This document shows, piece by piece, positions 7,359-9,196 of a DNA stretch of 9,196 nt. Origin of the DNA: Planctomycetota bacterium (GTDB lineage Bacteria > Planctomycetota > Phycisphaerae > Phycisphaerales > SM1A02); the NCBI GenBank assembly GCA_014381385.1, contig JACNLR010000044.1:1-9196 (forward strand), in the 5' to 3' direction. Each line of letters begins with the position of its first letter. Positions within the stretch are counted from its first letter, which is position 1. Made by a program: the position numbers and the translations under genes. The notes under the pieces are model-generated. The model was not told where the DNA came from, did no database searches, and saw only the letters and a list, made by a program, of their open reading frames with translations.

Positions 7359-8852
7359 GCAGAGTTGATATTCTGGCATCGCTGTGATCAAGGTGAGTAA
7401 GCCGGTAACTGTTTGATTATTTATAACGTTCTGTTGGGTCTTCATATAATCTTCAAGCGATGAAACACGATCGCGGCTAGGACTATCCATGTTGAGAAGC
7501 GATGAAAGCAAATGTGTAATCGTGCTTTTTGGTCTACTTGTATGCCCATCTACAAGTGCCATAGCATCGAATGGTTTGCCGTCAGCTTCCCACGCGCTGG
7601 AATCTGGCCGTTGACCTGTAAGAAGATACAGCAATGTATTTTGACGCATGAACATATTTGAGGTGTTTATCCATGCACGACCACCGTCCCATCCTTTGAC
7701 CGATGGTGGAGCGAATAGGCGTTGCCCCATCAAATCGGAAGCGATTGCAAGTGTATTGGTCATTTTCTTGCGGTTGGGTGGATTGAGCGTGCGTGTTGCT
7801 TGCACAATGAGTTGCACAGGACTTTTTATAATGGCATTTGCATTTACTTCATCGTAAAAATGTTTCGATAAGAACATTGTTTCGAGTACGGGCTTGATAT
7901 TCCAGTCTTTTCGTTTAAAAACTTTCGAAAGAAGTCGTATGTACGATTTTGATTCGACAGTATTACCGTGAGGCAAATCGTTGACGAAAAATCTGTATAG
8001 TTTTTCTATCACGAATGTGGAAGCGCTTGATCTTGTAAAAATGAGGTCAACAAAGTCATCGCCCGTAAAAGTGCCGCGCCTGTTGAATATTTTTTTAGTG
8101 CCGCTGTCGTGCTGACGAGTACGGAAAGTAAATGCGTCGTCATCAACGGTATAACCTGTGAGCGTTCTTGCACCTTCCTTGATGTCATCTTCGGTGTACC
8201 CTTCGCCTTCACCAAGAGTGAAAAGTTCCATCAACTCTCGTGCGAGATTTTCATTTGGAGCTTGTTTCCTATTTTGATGATTGTTGAGGTATCGAATCAT
8301 CGCGGGGTCATGAATTATTCCACGGACCAAGTCCTCTTTGAAGTTGCCCATTGCGTTTTCGCGAAAGAATATGTTTTGCAAATACATGTGGTAACTGTTT
8401 TCAATTGTTCGGTAGCCAGTCGCAAAATGTCCGTGCCAAAAGAGGGTGAGTTTTTCTTCTAAGGGTCTTGGCGTCGCTATTAGTCTTCGAAGCCACCATT
8501 GTTCAATTTCAGCAATTTGCTTCCGGTCTGCGCGTTGCCTTCGTTGGCGCTCATCTCGAAACTTGTCAACCATTTCTTCGTTACCACTTTGCCGCGCTTT
8601 ACGAATCGTTTCTTGTTCAGTGCGAGTTGCAGGACGAATAATGTCTTTGTCATAATCGCCAAGTTCTGTTGGGTTGGGATCTGGAAGAGAATGGTAATTG
8701 ACGATGTAATCAACTGACTTCTCAAGACCTAAACTTGCAAGTGCTTGTATTTGTTTGGGAGTGCCTCCAAAACCAGCTCTTTGCAAAAGATGTTGCGCTT
8801 TACGTTCGTCAAATTCCTTTGGATCGAGTTGTTGTAATGAAGAAGCTAGCAT
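7356..8852 (-). CDS. DUF1800 family protein
   Basis: This 498-residue protein matches DUF1800 (COG5267). Motifs in order: HLLQRAGFGGTP (21-32), WWLRRL (119-124), EKLTLFWHGHFATG (133-146), NENLARELMELFTLGEGEGY (200-219) followed by an acidic stretch and ARTLTGY (228-234), FNRRGTFTGDDFVDLIF (256-272) and PPSVKGWDGGRAWINTSN (382-399). Residues about 80-116 are rich in Arg, Lys, Glu and Gln and probably form a long charged helix. No signal peptide or membrane segment is visible, although its partner DUF1501 has a Tat signal. An in-frame TGA two codons before ATG 8852 rules out an upstream extension, and GGAG lies 6 bases before it. Function is unknown; co-occurrence with DUF1501 implies a shared envelope or secretion-related role. 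Confidence 0.95.
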   Translation of the reverse strand: MLASSLQQLDPKEFDERKAQHLLQRAGFGGTPKQIQALASLGLEKSVDYIVNYHSLPDPNPTELGDYDKDIIRPATRTEQETIRKARQSGNEEMVDKFRDERQRRQRADRKQIAEIEQWWLRRLIATPRPLEEKLTLFWHGHFATGYRTIENSYHMYLQNIFFRENAMGNFKEDLVRGIIHDPAMIRYLNNHQNRKQAPNENLARELMELFTLGEGEGYTEDDIKEGARTLTGYTVDDDAFTFRTRQHDSGTKKIFNRRGTFTGDDFVDLIFTRSSASTFVIEKLYRFFVNDLPHGNTVESKSYIRLLSKVFKRKDWNIKPVLETMFLSKHFYDEVNANAIIKSPVQLIVQATRTLNPPNRKKMTNTLAIASDLMGQRLFAPPSVKGWDGGRAWINTSNMFMRQNTLLYLLTGQRPDSSAWEADGKPFDAMALVDGHTSRPKSTITHLLSSLLNMDSPSRDRVSSLEDYMKTQQNVINNQTVTGLLTLITAMPEYQLC

Positions 8853-8858
8853 AGTTCA

Positions 8859-8862
8859 CTCC
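8859..8862 (-). promoter_or_regulatory. Ribosome binding site of DUF1800
   Basis: The minus strand reads GGAG 6 bases before ATG 8852. The 54-base gap up to the ATPase stop must carry any promoter of the DUF1800-DUF1501 pair. A TTGAAA (8884-8889, minus strand) resembles a -35 box, but no good -10 follows at the right spacing, so I do not call a promoter. Confidence 0.5.
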
Positions 8863-8906
8863 AGATAAGTGTATTTTCGTCAGTTTCAACGAGAGTAATG
8901 TAATGA

Positions 8907-9196
8907 CTATTGCTTATTTCTACGTCGTTTGCGTAACTTATGTTTTAATCGGATTGCATTGCCAATAACCGTTACATCACTAAAACCCATCGCAGCAGCA
9001 GCAATAAGTGGTCCATTTTGCCCTAAAACGCCAAAAGCAGCGAGTGGAATGGCAGCGACGTTGTACATAAATGCAAAAACAAGGTTTTGTTTAATTGTTC
9101 GAAGTGCGTCCTTTGCGATGTGTACGGATTCTGCGGTCGCTTCGATATTATTGGATGGGATAATTATCGATGCAGATTCCATTGCAACATTTGTCC
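8907..9196 (-). CDS. P1B-type heavy-metal (probably copper) translocating ATPase, C-terminal fragment
   Basis: The frame is open to the right edge, so the N-terminus, metal-binding domains and the DKTGT phosphorylation site lie outside. What remains starts with TNVAMESASIII, matching the GTGTDVAIESADIIL segment after the hinge motif of CopA-like ATPases. It continues with an amphipathic SVHIAKDALRTIKQNLVFAF and the last two membrane helices, and ends in a basic tail (KHKLRKRRRNKQ). The penultimate helix keeps the Tyr-Asn pair of Cu(I) pumps. The last helix has MGFSD where Cu(I) pumps usually have MxxSS, so metal specificity is uncertain. The role would be metal efflux across the inner membrane. 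A start at the ATG at 9182 would be wrong, because conserved residues continue upstream of it. Confidence 0.9.
   Translation of the reverse strand, partial: TNVAMESASIIIPSNNIEATAESVHIAKDALRTIKQNLVFAFMYNVAAIPLAAFGVLGQNGPLIAAAAMGFSDVTVIGNAIRLKHKLRKRRRNKQ

Noticed and set aside
8853..8906. Sigma70-like promoter for the DUF1800-DUF1501 pair (TTGAAA at 8884-8889, minus strand).
   Set aside because: No -10 element better than 3 of 6 matches lies at 15-18 bases spacing; planctomycete promoters are also poorly defined.
8907..9182. A small stand-alone 91-residue membrane protein starting at ATG 9182.
   Set aside because: Residues encoded upstream of this ATG (Thr-Asn-Val-Ala) continue the conserved P1B ATPase sequence, so it is the end of a larger gene cut by the window.
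1..9196. Search by eye for CRISPR arrays, tRNA genes, insertion-sequence ends and phage or defence genes.
   Set aside because: No regularly spaced repeats, cloverleaf-like segments, transposase motifs or defence-type domains were seen; nearly all sequence is explained by seven envelope or transport genes.

Overview
The window looks like a stretch of chromosome from a planctomycete, most likely of the class Phycisphaerae. The strongest clue is the C-terminus of the di-haem protein: a thrombospondin-3/EF-hand-like stretch followed by two 28-residue dockerin-like modules, each ending in Trp-Gly-(Pro/Ala)-Cys. That tail style is typical of secreted Phycisphaerae proteins. Other support comes from the abundance of FG-GAP/VCBS proteins, the DUF1800-DUF1501 gene pair, and a TPR lipoprotein next to a CRTAC1-like protein. 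The assignment is inferred from protein style; no rRNA or marker gene is present.

Layout, left to right. (1) Positions 1-1909, minus strand: a large secreted FG-GAP repeat protein that runs off the left edge. (2) 1906-3582, minus strand: a di-haem c-type cytochrome of the DHOR/DUF1111 family with a calcium-binding tail. Its stop codon overlaps the start of gene 1 as ATGA. (3) A 59-base divergent intergenic gap holding a perfect 14-base palindrome. (4) 3642-4409, plus strand: a TPR lipoprotein. (5) 4406-5998, plus strand: a CRTAC1-like FG-GAP/UnbV lipoprotein, again joined to the gene before it by an ATGA overlap. (6) 6038-7345 and 7356-8852, minus strand: DUF1501 (Tat-exported) and DUF1800, transcribed in the order DUF1800 then DUF1501. 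(7) 8907-9196, minus strand: the C-terminal end of a P1B-type heavy-metal ATPase entering from the right edge.

Apart from the ATPase, most products appear to be exported: one Sec signal peptide (di-haem protein), two lipoboxes, one Tat signal and one weak signal-like N-terminus. DUF1800 shows no signal. The two divergent pairs around 3583-3641 have the same design: an enzyme or scaffold gene first, then a translationally coupled FG-GAP beta-propeller gene. It is plausible, but inferred, that they form one divergently expressed cell-envelope module.

The window is gene-dense. No stretch over 300 bases lacks a gene, and I see no tRNA, rRNA, CRISPR array, insertion sequence or convincing terminator. 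No complete new system is proven here. The most promising lead is the divergent module that couples a di-haem oxidoreductase and a TPR lipoprotein to FG-GAP propellers.
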